A stretch of DNA of 7,898 nt from T1SED10-198M sp003554345 [NCBI: Candidatus Sumerlaeota bacterium] (GCA_003554345.1 PWGE01000035.1:1-7898); one strand, 5' to 3'; positions 1-6,584 are shown, numbered from the stretch's first letter. Made by a program: numbers and translations. Notes: generated from the letters alone by a model not told the origin.

Positions 1-1416
1 GATCTTACCGATAACGTGCAGGTTCTGACCTCCATGGAGGAGTTTCGCTTTCTGAAGTCAAAGAACTATGGAGATATGGTTGTTCTGCAGCGATTATGGA
101 AAGAGCTGGGATTTGATAAGATCTTTTCAGAATTTCGTCAGGAACATGCCATAGAATTCAATGTGCTGGCAGCTCTGAAAGGCATGGTCTTCAACCGCGC
201 CATTGATGCCAGTAGCAAGCTTTCCACCTATGAATGGCTGAAAAAAGAGGTGCACTTTCCGGAAGCAGAGAAGCTACAGGTACATCATCTGTACCGGGCC
301 ATGGATTTTTTGATAAACCACAAGCAGAGGCTGGAGAACAGGATTCATAATAGACTGGTCAATCTTTTGAATCTTGACAGCAGCGTGGTGTTTTATGATT
401 GTTCCCTGGTGGATAGATATGCGGAGAACTGCCGGTTGAGCAAACACAGTCGTAAGAAGCGCAAACAGTATCTGGTGGGCCTGGTGTTAAGTCGAGATGG
501 TCTGCCTCTGGGACATGAAGTGTATCCTGGTAATACCGCTGACATTGCCACGGTTCGCCGTACCATAGAGAAGTTGAAAGAACGCTTTTCTATTGGACGA
601 TGCCTCTTTGTATGTGACCGGGGAATGGTCAGTCAGAAAAAGCTACGGCAGCTTCAGGAGCTGGGATATGAGTACATTGTGGGAGTTCGCCTGAACCAGT
701 GGAAGGAAATAAAAGAGTCAGTAACCACAGCAAGAGGACGGTATAAAACGATACGTTCTAACTTGCGCGTTAAGGAAACGTATGTTGATGGCCGGCGTTA
801 TATTATCTGTCATAATCCGTTTCGCGCCATGAAAGATAAAAATGTGCGAGATGAGGTGATAGAAGATCTGCAGCAGAGAATTCAGAAAATAGGTTCGAAG
901 ACGAAAGAAGCAGCAGAATTGTACGCCCATCCGTACAAAGGACGATTTTTGAGAAAACTGCAGGACGGTAGACTGAAGATAGACCAGAGCCGGATACAGG
1001 AAGATGAAAAATACGATGGCAAGTATATTCTGCATACCAGTGAGCGCACACTTTCCAGTGAGGAGATAGCGACGACCTACAAGCGCCTGAGCGAAATAGA
1101 GCGCTCCTTTCGCAGTTTAAAAAGTTTACATGAGATGGAACCGACGTATCATTACGCAGAGCGGCGAGTGAGATCTCACGTAACCATCTGTGTACTGGCA
1201 CATCTTCTGGAGCGAGTACTGGAAAAGAAACTGGAAAAAGAAGGGTTAAAGCTGACAGCAAGCAAAGCGCTGAAGGAGCTGGGATACATGCAGATAGGCC
1301 ATATGCAACTGAAGAATCGGAATGTGCTTGTTCGCAGCGAAACAACACCTCAGATAACATCAATCTTTAAAGCCCTGCATTATAGCTTTCCTTCCCGAGT
1401 GCAATTTCAACAATAA
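1..1416 (+). CDS. IS1634-like transposase, 5' end outside window
   Basis: DDE-type transposase that would cut and rejoin the ends of its insertion sequence. The frame is open from the first base, and the first possible start (GTG at 16) leaves out the N-terminal part usual for this family, so the gene almost certainly begins upstream of the window. Counting from GTG 16, the catalytic residues lie in a YDCS motif (D128), a CDRGMVS motif (D201) and an IERSFRSLKS motif (E362, with K369 spaced as in the E-6-K signature of IS4-type enzymes). The insert between the second Asp and the Glu is long, as in IS1634 members. The C-terminal part (about 384-405, RVRSHVTICVLAHLLER) also matches the family pattern. 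The frame is undisturbed up to the TAA, so the visible part looks functional. Family assignment is from recall of motifs; IS4-group relatives are the alternative. Confidence 0.9.
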   Translation, partial: DLTDNVQVLTSMEEFRFLKSKNYGDMVVLQRLWKELGFDKIFSEFRQEHAIEFNVLAALKGMVFNRAIDASSKLSTYEWLKKEVHFPEAEKLQVHHLYRAMDFLINHKQRLENRIHNRLVNLLNLDSSVVFYDCSLVDRYAENCRLSKHSRKKRKQYLVGLVLSRDGLPLGHEVYPGNTADIATVRRTIEKLKERFSIGRCLFVCDRGMVSQKKLRQLQELGYEYIVGVRLNQWKEIKESVTTARGRYKTIRSNLRVKETYVDGRRYIICHNPFRAMKDKNVRDEVIEDLQQRIQKIGSKTKEAAELYAHPYKGRFLRKLQDGRLKIDQSRIQEDEKYDGKYILHTSERTLSSEEIATTYKRLSEIERSFRSLKSLHEMEPTYHYAERRVRSHVTICVLAHLLERVLEKKLEKEGLKLTASKALKELGYMQIGHMQLKNRNVLVRSETTPQITSIFKALHYSFPSRVQFQQ

Positions 1417-1428
1417 GCGTGTAGTGAC

Positions 1429-1460
1429 AAAACACCTGCCGTAAACGGGAGAAGTGTTTT
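1429..1460 (+). terminator. Hairpin after the transposase gene
   Basis: AAAACAC (1429-1435) pairs with GTGTTTT (1454-1460), and inside it CCGT (1439-1442) pairs with ACGG (1445-1448). It begins 12 bases after the stop codon. No long T-run follows, apart from the T's within the stem, so termination is only possible. An alternative fold uses ACACCTGC at 1432-1439 with 1483-1490. Confidence 0.35.
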
Positions 1461-1491
1461 CCGACCAATAATATTTTGAATTGCAGGTGTC

Positions 1492-1503
1492 AAACTTAAG
1501 TTT
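1492..1503. repeat. 12-bp palindrome at the presumed IS end
   Basis: AAACTTAAGTTT reads the same on both strands and sits where the element is expected to end. It could be the outer tip of the terminal inverted repeat plus flanking target sequence, or a transposase contact site. Which bases belong to the element cannot be decided without the left end. Confidence 0.5.
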
Positions 1504-1522
1504 TTGATAATTCATCGTGCAT

Positions 1523-1551
1523 TTGAAGAAAAACTGAGCAGATCATATAAG
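1523..1551 (+). promoter_or_regulatory. Probable promoter of the primase-helicase gene
   Basis: TTGAAG (1523-1528) and TATAAG (1546-1551) are separated by 17 bases, matching sigma-70 consensus at 4 of 6 and 5 of 6 positions. Transcription would start near 1558, giving a leader of about 28 bases before the ATG at 1586. It lies just outside the presumed IS end. Confidence 0.45.
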
Positions 1552-1585
1552 GGAATCGACTCTTTTTTCAGGGCGGATTTGTTTG

Positions 1586-3931
1586 ATGAGTGATAAGAAT
1601 AAATCACAACTGAATATTGAACTTCAGCAATTGCGTAGGGAGAATTCTCGCCTTAAAGAATTGCTGAATACACACGGTATTGCCTGGAAAGAAGAATCGA
1701 ACGCTTATGAGTATCAACCATTAAACTCAAAACAAGGTATTAAAGAAAAAATATCAATATTTCGGGCGTTGTTTCGGGGACGTTCTGATGTTTATCCCTT
1801 GCGCTGGCAATCTTCAAAGGGAAAGTCCGGCTATTCTCCGGCTTGTGAAAATGAATGGAAGGATGGCATTTGTAACAAGCCCTCAATTAAATGTAAAGAA
1901 TGTCCCCATCGTAACTTAAAACCTGTTACTGATCAGGTCATCTATGATCATCTTGCAGGAAACCATACAATAGGCATATATCCTCTTCTCAAAGATGATA
2001 GTTGTTATTTTCTGGCAATAGATTTTGATGAAGCTGAATGGCAAAAAGATTCTAATGCATTTATAAAAAGTTGCCGGAAGCTACAGATTCCTGCCTCACT
2101 GGAAATCTCCCGCTCCGGGAACGGGGCCCATGTTTGGATTTTCTTTTCTGAGGCAGTACCTGCTCGTAATGCCCGTCATTTAGGGGCTGCGCTCATTAGC
2201 TACACATGTAATCGCACCCGACAGTTATCGCTATCCAGCTATGACCGGCTATTCCCTAACCAGGATACTCTTCCAAAGGGCGGTTTCGGAAATCTCATTG
2301 CTTTGCCTTTACAAAAACAGCCTCGCAAAAAAGGGTGCAGCGTTTTTGTTAATGATGATTTTCAACCTTATAATGATCAGTGGGCTTATCTGCGCTCAAT
2401 CCAAAAATTAAATAAAAGTGAATTGACAGACTCTATTCAAAGAGCCTGTGGAGGTCATCACCCCATTGATGTGTCTTATATTAGTGAAAATGAACTCAAA
2501 CCCTGGAGACGTCCTGTTTCAACGAAAAGCCCAATAGATGGTCCATTACCATCTTCATTATCTCTGGTGCTGGTAAATCAGATTTATATACCTAAAAAGG
2601 ACTTACCTCATTCCCTGAGAAATCGTCTTATTCGACTGGCTGCTTTTCAGAATCCCGAGTTCTATAAAGCCCAGGCTATGCACCTGTCTGTATGGAATAA
2701 GCCACGTATTATAGGTTGTGCAGAAAACTACCCCCTACACATTGGGCTGCCCCGTGGTTGTCTTAACTCTATTTTAGAATTATTAGACGATAATAATATT
2801 CAGCCTGTCATCCATGATGAACGCGTAAAGGGTCACAAAATAAAAGTAAAACTCAGGGGGGCGCTTCGTAAGGATCAAAAAACAGCAGTAAACGCATTAC
2901 ATCAACATGAATGCGGCGTATTATCTGCTCCTACTGCATTCGGAAAAACAGTTACTGCAGCTGCTCTGATAGCACGACGCAAGGTAAGTACGCTTATTCT
3001 TGTACATCGTGTTGAACTTTTGAAACAATGGCAGGAGCAGTTAATGAGCTTCCTTGACATCCCAGAAGACAATTTGGGTGTAATTGGAGGTGGTAAGAAA
3101 AAGCCCTCCGGTATAATTGATATTGCTATAATGCAATCGCTTTTACGGCGTAAAAATCTTTTAGAATTTCTGGACAATTATGGTCAGATCATTGTCGATG
3201 AATGTCATCATATCTCAGCTTTCTCCTTTGAGTCAATTATAAAGAAGGCAAAAGCCCGCTATGTATTCGGACTCACGGCTACTCCGTTTCGACGTGATGG
3301 ACATCACCCTATTATATTTATGCAATGCGGGCCAGTTAGATATATTGCCTCAAGACCTGAGAAAGCACCAGATCATCTCAAAGTTTGGGTTCGCTCTTTG
3401 CCAGTTCCTGATATTCCAGATGAATCTCCTATTCAGGAAATCTTTCTTATTCTTGCTAATGATAAAGATCGCAACAATCAAATTATAGTGGATGTTTTGG
3501 ACGCTTATAAAGAAGGAAGAAAGATTTTAGTTTTGACTGAACGAACAGATCACATAAAGTTGCTGCATAAAGCCCTTGAGAATAAGATAAAACACTGCTT
3601 TGTATTACATGGGCGCGTATCAAAAAAACAAAGAACAAGGATTCTTTCTACGCTGGAAGGTCTTGATGATAAAGCACCACGAGTTCTTATGGCTACAGGA
3701 CGTCTAATCGGTGAAGGGTTTGATCATCCACCATTGGATACTCTGATACTCACTATGCCGATTTCGTGGAAAGGCACTTTACAGCAGTATGCAGGAAGAT
3801 TGCATCGGGATCATGCCGATAAAACAGATGTTCGCATTTACGATTACGTTGAAAAAGATCAACCACAGCTCAGGCGTATGTGGAAAAAGCGTCAGCGTGG
3901 TTATCGGACAATGGGCTATAAAATCGAATAG
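1586..3931 (+). CDS. AEP primase-SF2 helicase fusion (TOTE-type)
   Basis: Probable ATP-driven nucleic-acid helicase with a fused primase-polymerase domain, the architecture described for TOTE conflict systems. Numbering from ATG 1586, a charged leucine-rich coil spans about 5-30. Four cysteines (87, 96, 103, 106) form a likely zinc site. The AEP domain follows: an AIDFD motif with metal-binding D146 and D148, an SGNGAHVW motif with H182, and NLIALP at 236-241. The helicase has motif I APTAFGKT (447-455), Ia LILVHR (470-482), DECH (538-541), LTATP (564-567), GEGFD (motif V, 705-713) and QYAGRLHR (734-741). All key residues are present, so both enzymes look active. TTG 1583 is possible, but ATG 1586 with GGGCGG at 1571-1576 is the better start. 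There is no nuclease domain, and no clear effector gene next to it. Its natural target is not known; role in phage or plasmid conflict is inferred from the family. Confidence 0.88.
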   Translation: MSDKNKSQLNIELQQLRRENSRLKELLNTHGIAWKEESNAYEYQPLNSKQGIKEKISIFRALFRGRSDVYPLRWQSSKGKSGYSPACENEWKDGICNKPSIKCKECPHRNLKPVTDQVIYDHLAGNHTIGIYPLLKDDSCYFLAIDFDEAEWQKDSNAFIKSCRKLQIPASLEISRSGNGAHVWIFFSEAVPARNARHLGAALISYTCNRTRQLSLSSYDRLFPNQDTLPKGGFGNLIALPLQKQPRKKGCSVFVNDDFQPYNDQWAYLRSIQKLNKSELTDSIQRACGGHHPIDVSYISENELKPWRRPVSTKSPIDGPLPSSLSLVLVNQIYIPKKDLPHSLRNRLIRLAAFQNPEFYKAQAMHLSVWNKPRIIGCAENYPLHIGLPRGCLNSILELLDDNNIQPVIHDERVKGHKIKVKLRGALRKDQKTAVNALHQHECGVLSAPTAFGKTVTAAALIARRKVSTLILVHRVELLKQWQEQLMSFLDIPEDNLGVIGGGKKKPSGIIDIAIMQSLLRRKNLLEFLDNYGQIIVDECHHISAFSFESIIKKAKARYVFGLTATPFRRDGHHPIIFMQCGPVRYIASRPEKAPDHLKVWVRSLPVPDIPDESPIQEIFLILANDKDRNNQIIVDVLDAYKEGRKILVLTERTDHIKLLHKALENKIKHCFVLHGRVSKKQRTRILSTLEGLDDKAPRVLMATGRLIGEGFDHPPLDTLILTMPISWKGTLQQYAGRLHRDHADKTDVRIYDYVEKDQPQLRRMWKKRQRGYRTMGYKIE

Positions 3932-3981
3932 CTTTCACATTAAAAAAGAAATAATCATAATTTTCCCTGTCTTTTCTTACC

Positions 3982-4009
3982 TTGACAAGGTTGCATGATA
4001 TCGTATTAT
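3982..4009 (+). promoter_or_regulatory. Near-consensus promoter of the HEPN/MNT operon
   Basis: A perfect TTGACA (3982-3987) and TATTAT (4004-4009) are separated by 16 bases. Transcription should start near 4016, which is 10 bases before the ATG at 4026. The upstream ATG at 4008 overlaps the -10 box and would not be in the message, so this site decides the start of the HEPN gene. Confidence 0.7.
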
Positions 4010-4025
4010 GTTTTATGGTGATTTC

Positions 4026-4407
4026 ATGCATAACGTAAACCACTGGTTAGAACAAGCTCGGTATGATCTTGATACAGCGCATGCAATGCTTAATTCTAAA
4101 CGCTACCTTTATGTGGTATTTTGTTGCCAGCAGGCAATAGAAAAGTCAATAAAGGCGATAATTCTGAGTAAGACTCAGAAATTTCCACCCAGACTGCATA
4201 ATCTTTTACGTTTAGCAGAAATTGCAGAGATAGAAATTGAAGAAGATACCCGGGCATTTCTTGGAGAACTCTCTGCTTAATTATATTCAAAAGCGATATC
4301 CTGATGAGATCGAGCAGATTAATAAAGCAATTTGTTTAGCAACTGCCCGAGAAATTTTTCAAAAAACCAGGGAGACTGTAGAGTGGCTGTCCTCAATACT
4401 GAAATAA
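4026..4407 (+). pseudogene. HEPN-domain protein gene, frameshifted
   Basis: Small helical HEPN protein of the type paired with MNT nucleotidyltransferases (toxin-antitoxin-like modules). The first frame gives WLEQARYDLDTAHAML, YVVFCCQQAIEKSIKAI and FPPRLHNLLRLAEI, classic for this family, then stops at TAA 4278-4280. The missing C-terminal helix lies in another frame from 4279 to TAA 4405-4407 and reads NYIQKRYPDEIEQI, then AREIFQKTRETVEWLSSILK. Joined, the two parts give about 127 residues, normal length for the family, so one extra base (or two missing) near 4275-4281 broke the gene. The start is taken as ATG 4026 because ATG 4008 lies inside the -10 box; GGTGA at 4017-4021 is a weak ribosome site. 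No RX4-6H RNase motif is visible, so toxicity of the intact form is uncertain. A sequencing error is the main alternative. Confidence 0.8.
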
Positions 4408-4739
4408 AAAGACGTGTCCTTACTGCAGCATGGTTTATGAATACAATTCTTCCTGTTCGGGCGGTATATGTCTTTGGCTCACATGTTGAGGGAACAGCAG
4501 ACCGATACAGCGATATTGACATTGCCTTCTTTCTGGAGGGTGTTGAAAATTGGGATATAAACCGGCGGGCACAGGTAATATTCAAGATTCAGGAAAAGGC
4601 CGGGCTTGACCTTGAACCCCATTTCTTTCCTGCGCATTCCCATCAATACCCTGAGAAAGGAAGTTTTGCTGAACATATTATTAATCACGGCATTCAAATT
4701 GATCAAGACAAAATATCCGCTGGTTCTTTCCACCGCTGA
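4383..4739 (+). CDS. MNT-type nucleotidyltransferase, HEPN partner
   Basis: Minimal nucleotidyltransferase of 118 residues. In studied HepT/MntA pairs such a protein silences the HEPN toxin by transferring AMP to it; here that role is inferred. The catalytic signature GSX10DXD is complete: G32-S33 and D44-I45-D46 within YVFGSHVEGTADRYSDIDIA. The motif AGLDLEPHFF (73-82) supplies a likely third acidic residue at D76. The GTG start at 4383 follows AGGGAG (4369-4374) at 8 bases and lies inside the last 25 bases of the HEPN gene, so translation was probably coupled in the intact operon. A TTG at 4332 in the same frame has no such site. The gene is intact although its HEPN partner is broken, which would leave an antitoxin without a toxin. 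Confidence 0.85.
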   Translation: MAVLNTEIKRRVLTAAWFMNTILPVRAVYVFGSHVEGTADRYSDIDIAFFLEGVENWDINRRAQVIFKIQEKAGLDLEPHFFPAHSHQYPEKGSFAEHIINHGIQIDQDKISAGSFHR

Positions 4740-4793
4740 AAACCCGTTGATTATCAGGTGTCTATTCTGGAGATCTGCAGAACATCGGCATCT

Positions 4794-4821
4794 AAAGTTT
4801 GAAGAGTAAAGTTTAAAGAGT
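4794..4821 (+). repeat. Two tandem 14-bp repeats
   Basis: AAAGTTTGAAGAGT (4794-4807) is followed directly by AAAGTTTAAAGAGT (4808-4821), with one mismatch. They lie 55 bases after the MNT gene and run into the hairpin that starts at 4819. The role is unknown; replication slippage is the simplest origin. Confidence 0.6.
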
Positions 4822-4854
4822 GAAATTTTCATATTATCTTGAATGATTTTCACT
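4819..4854 (+). terminator. Possible terminator of the HEPN/MNT operon
   Basis: AGTGAAA (4819-4825) pairs with TTTCACT (4848-4854), and TCAT (4829-4832) with ATGA (4843-4846) inside it. The stem is AT-rich and followed by TAAGTTATTATTTTAA rather than a pure T-run, so it is a weak candidate. Confidence 0.35.
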
Positions 4855-4903
4855 TTAAGTTATTATTTTAACTGAATGTTACCAAAAATTATAAAATCAA
4901 CAA

Positions 4904-4909
4904 TATAAT
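4904..4909 (+). promoter_or_regulatory. Possible -10 box for the small gene at 4965
   Basis: A perfect TATAAT lies 55 bases before the ATG at 4965. No good -35 hexamer is found at 16-18 bases upstream, so this may be a regulated or weak promoter. Confidence 0.35.
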
Positions 4910-4964
4910 GGAACCCAGAAAAGACGATGGCTGGTAAAATATCACCTATTCAAGGAGTTTAATA

Positions 4965-5288
4965 ATGCACAGAACAATTAAAGAAAGTGATTGGAAATAT
5001 CTGAGAAAAAGACAAGATGACATGCTGAATACCCTTTGCTTAATAATTAACCAAAAAGCTAAGGCAATCGTTGAGTCCACTGGAAAATCCGAACATAAAA
5101 AATATCTGTGGCTGTATAATCATATTAGAAAGTCCGATAAAATTATTGCCGATTGTTTTAATGACTGGAGTCGTTCAGATATGTTGCTAAGAATCCCCCT
5201 GCTTCGCTATCACGGGCTTATTACAGACGAAGACCTGAATAATATGTCTCAGGATATTACTGACGTCATAGAACTTTTCAATAAATAA
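4965..5288 (+). CDS. Small helical protein of unknown function
   Basis: I recognise no named domain in this 107-residue protein. It resembles, from memory only, a family of short unnamed bacterial proteins with an N-terminal DWKxLR-type pattern and a C-terminal segment with LLTEE. Visible here are KESDWKYLRKRQDDML (6-21), HKKYLWLYNHIRKSDK (44-59), and LLRYHGLITDEDL near 79-91. It is predicted to be nearly all helix, rich in Lys, Asp and Glu, with no signal peptide, membrane segment or cysteine cluster. The start is well supported: AAGGAG at 4952-4957 lies 7 bases before the ATG. It stands between the HEPN/MNT pair and the TIR-like gene, 132 bases before the latter, so it might be a partner of the TIR-like protein; that is a guess from position. 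Confidence 0.75.
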   Translation: MHRTIKESDWKYLRKRQDDMLNTLCLIINQKAKAIVESTGKSEHKKYLWLYNHIRKSDKIIADCFNDWSRSDMLLRIPLLRYHGLITDEDLNNMSQDITDVIELFNK

Positions 5289-5317
5289 AGGGAAGCTACT
5301 CATATAATAATGCCCTC

Positions 5318-5333
5318 TATAGTTTTTACTATA
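5318..5333 (+). terminator. AT-rich hairpin after the small gene
   Basis: TATAGT (5318-5323) and ACTATA (5328-5333) pair across a TTTT loop, 29 bases after the stop codon, and are followed by AAAATATTT. The stem is short and AT-only except for one G-C pair, so a terminator role is doubtful. Confidence 0.25.
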
Positions 5334-5378
5334 AAAATATTTGCGTTGAAAAGCAATATCATTTCGTACAGAATAAAG

Positions 5379-5384
5379 TATAAT
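5379..5384 (+). promoter_or_regulatory. Possible -10 box for the TIR-like gene
   Basis: TATAAT lies 36 bases before the ATG at 5421. The best -35-like hexamer, TTGAAA at 5346-5351, is 27 bases away, too far for a standard promoter. If used, this gene may be transcribed separately from the gene at 4965. Confidence 0.35.
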
Positions 5385-5420
5385 TTCAAAATAGAATTTT
5401 AATTCAGGGGACTGAAATTA

Positions 5421-5984
5421 ATGGTGGGGGATGTGAATAATATAATGCAATCTATTTTTTTATGGCATAAGGCTTCAAAACAAAAGGACAACGAAAATAT
5501 TAGAGATTTAGTCGAAAGGACCGTAGCAGGTAAAATCCACGAAACAGAAAAATTCCGTGGACCAGAAATCATCTTTGTATCGTTTGCGTTAGAAGATAAG
5601 CATCAGTTTGATCTACTCAAAAATCAGTCTCTAAAGACGAAGAAAGCATTTCATTATATCAGTATACCTGTGGAAAATGTAGATACCCCTGAGTGGAAAG
5701 AAAGAGCCCGCACTCAGATACAGCGCTCAGATGCAGTTCTTGTGTTAGTCAGCAGGAATTCTTTGAGATCCGACAAACAGAAAAAAGAAATAACCCTTGC
5801 GAAAGAAGAAAACAAGCGGATGTTAGGTATTTGGGCATATACCCGAGACGGGACTAAACTTAAAGGGGTAAGGACCGTTCTCTGGACCCCTGATGCGATA
5901 AGAAAATTCATTGACAGGCCAATAGCTGAAACATTAAAAAATGTGTTCAGAGTCCTGTTGGAATTGATCTTATACCCTTTTTGA
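5421..5984 (+). CDS. TIR-like protein (MTH538/DUF1863 type)
   Basis: Predicted cytoplasmic TIR-like domain protein of 187 residues. In Thoeris defence, relatives (ThsB) sense infection and make a nucleotide signal from NAD; whether this one does is not known. The domain starts at about 49 with EIIFVSFALEDK (strand A and the 'S-x-A-x-E-D' loop), continues with FHYISIPVEN (77-86), then TQIQRSDAVLVLVSRNS (98-114), KKEITLAKEENKRMLGIW (121-138) and VLWTPDAIRKFID (153-165). E123 is in the position where a functional Glu is often found, but I cannot confirm it. An extra N-terminal part of about 45 residues and a hydrophobic tail (about 172-187, VFRVLLELILYPF) flank the domain. The start ATG 5421 has AGGGGA at 5406-5411. 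No ThsA (SIR2/SLOG) gene is present within the window, so it is an orphan here. Gene identity is fairly sure; function is inferred. Confidence 0.8.
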   Translation: MVGDVNNIMQSIFLWHKASKQKDNENIRDLVERTVAGKIHETEKFRGPEIIFVSFALEDKHQFDLLKNQSLKTKKAFHYISIPVENVDTPEWKERARTQIQRSDAVLVLVSRNSLRSDKQKKEITLAKEENKRMLGIWAYTRDGTKLKGVRTVLWTPDAIRKFIDRPIAETLKNVFRVLLELILYPF

Positions 5985-6039
5985 TTTCTTTTGGCAAAGT
6001 CAATCCTGGAAAACAGATTATTCAACAGAATGTTACAGG

Positions 6040-6195
6040 GTGCGCCAGGAGAAGCTTTTAGATTCTTGCCGGTTAAAGTCCGGCATAGGTAAGGTTTAAC
6101 CACCCTCTTATCAGTCAAGGCGAAAGCCTTTTCTATGAGAGCATGGTTGAAGAGCCCGTTGCCGGGACAGCACTCTCGAATATTTCTGATTTTTA
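6040..6195 (+). ncRNA. Possible 5' fragment of a group II intron
   Basis: The segment opens with GTGCGCC, matching the GUGYG 5' end of group II introns, and is strongly folded, as expected for domain I. TGCCGG (6067-6072) pairs with CCGGCA (6080-6085); AAGGC (6117-6121) pairs with GCCTT (6126-6130) across a GAAA tetraloop; GAGAG (6137-6141) pairs with CTCTC (6173-6177) around an inner CCCG/CGGG stem (6155-6158 with 6163-6166). No reverse-transcriptase frame and no domain V hairpin are found downstream, so this would be a dead remnant. Another structured RNA is possible. No covariance check could be made. Confidence 0.4.
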
Positions 6196-6196
6196 A

Positions 6197-6232
6197 GGTG
6201 GTCGCAATTTGCGACCACCGCCTCTGAAAATA
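6197..6232 (+). repeat. Hairpin repeat, copy 1
   Basis: GGTGGTCGCAA (6197-6207) and TTGCGACCACC (6209-6219) form a perfect 11-bp stem around a single T (in practice 10 bp with a 3-base loop). It is followed by the flank CCACC-N5-TGAAAATA (6215-6232), shared with two hairpins at 7303-7339 and 7687-7723. No T-run follows, so it is not a typical terminator. Confidence 0.65.
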
Positions 6233-6279
6233 CAAATACCCTGAGGAGTCAGAAGTCAGAATGGGAAAGAACAAAGAAT

Positions 6280-6339
6280 AAGAATGTATCACGCGAAGCT
6301 CGCAAATCCCGCAAATCCGCCAGAGTGAACTTCAGGAAG
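6280..6339 (+). repeat. Dispersed 'cgcaaatcc' repeat, copy 1
   Basis: This copy shares a 21-base identical core (6310-6330) with 7501-7521, plus similar flanks (AGAATGTATCACGCG before, TTCAGGAAG after). It carries an internal tandem duplication of CGCAAATCC (6301-6309 and 6310-6318) that the second copy lacks. Such 'acgc...cgcaaa' units look like short interspersed repeats. Confidence 0.7.
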
Positions 6340-6578
6340 ACAGAAAATCAGACCGAAAAAAAGAAGATATAATAAGGATATACATGAAGAAACAGAGAAG
6401 ATACCGGAAAAAGATAAAAGAGAAGCAGACTCCAGAAAAAGAGAACAGTATCTTTATTTGGTGTTTTTCCTGAAAGCCCCTATTCTAACGGAGATAAACA
6501 AATAGAATCTGACATTAAAATAAGAAAGATGTATAACTTCACCAGCAATCATGTTTTCGCGTATCAGGCTGAATATTG

Positions 6579-6584
6579 TATAAT
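6579..6584 (+). promoter_or_regulatory. Possible -10 box for the gene at 6655
   Basis: TATAAT preceded by ATTG lies 70 bases upstream of the ATG. No good -35 element is seen at the right distance. It is the only promoter-like site I see close before that gene. Confidence 0.3.

Larger units (their letters stand above)
1..1504 (+). mobile_element. Right-hand part of an IS1634-like insertion sequence
   Basis: The transposase gene is followed by about 90 non-coding bases that look like an element end. An 8-bp inverted repeat (1432-1439 with 1483-1490, ACACCTGC/GCAGGTGT) lies just inside a stretch GTGTCAAACTTAAG that resembles the ends of IS1634-type elements as I remember them. The left end is outside the window, so neither the terminal inverted repeat nor a target duplication can be verified. 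The boundary near 1504 is an estimate. The primase-helicase promoter begins just beyond it, so insertion does not appear to have broken that gene. Confidence 0.6.

Noticed and set aside
803-1363. Minus-strand frame inside the transposase gene
   Set aside because: Shadow of the transposase, with no ribosome site and no recognisable motif.
4008-4010. ATG as start of the HEPN gene
   Set aside because: It overlaps the -10 box of a near-consensus promoter, so it would not be transcribed; ATG 4026 fits the family better.
5421-5984. Complete Thoeris system
   Set aside because: Only a ThsB-like TIR gene is present; no ThsA-type SIR2/SLOG gene lies in the window.
5714-6292. Minus-strand frame of 192 codons
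   Set aside because: Half of it mirrors the TIR-like gene and the rest covers the intron-like segment; its product shows no domain.
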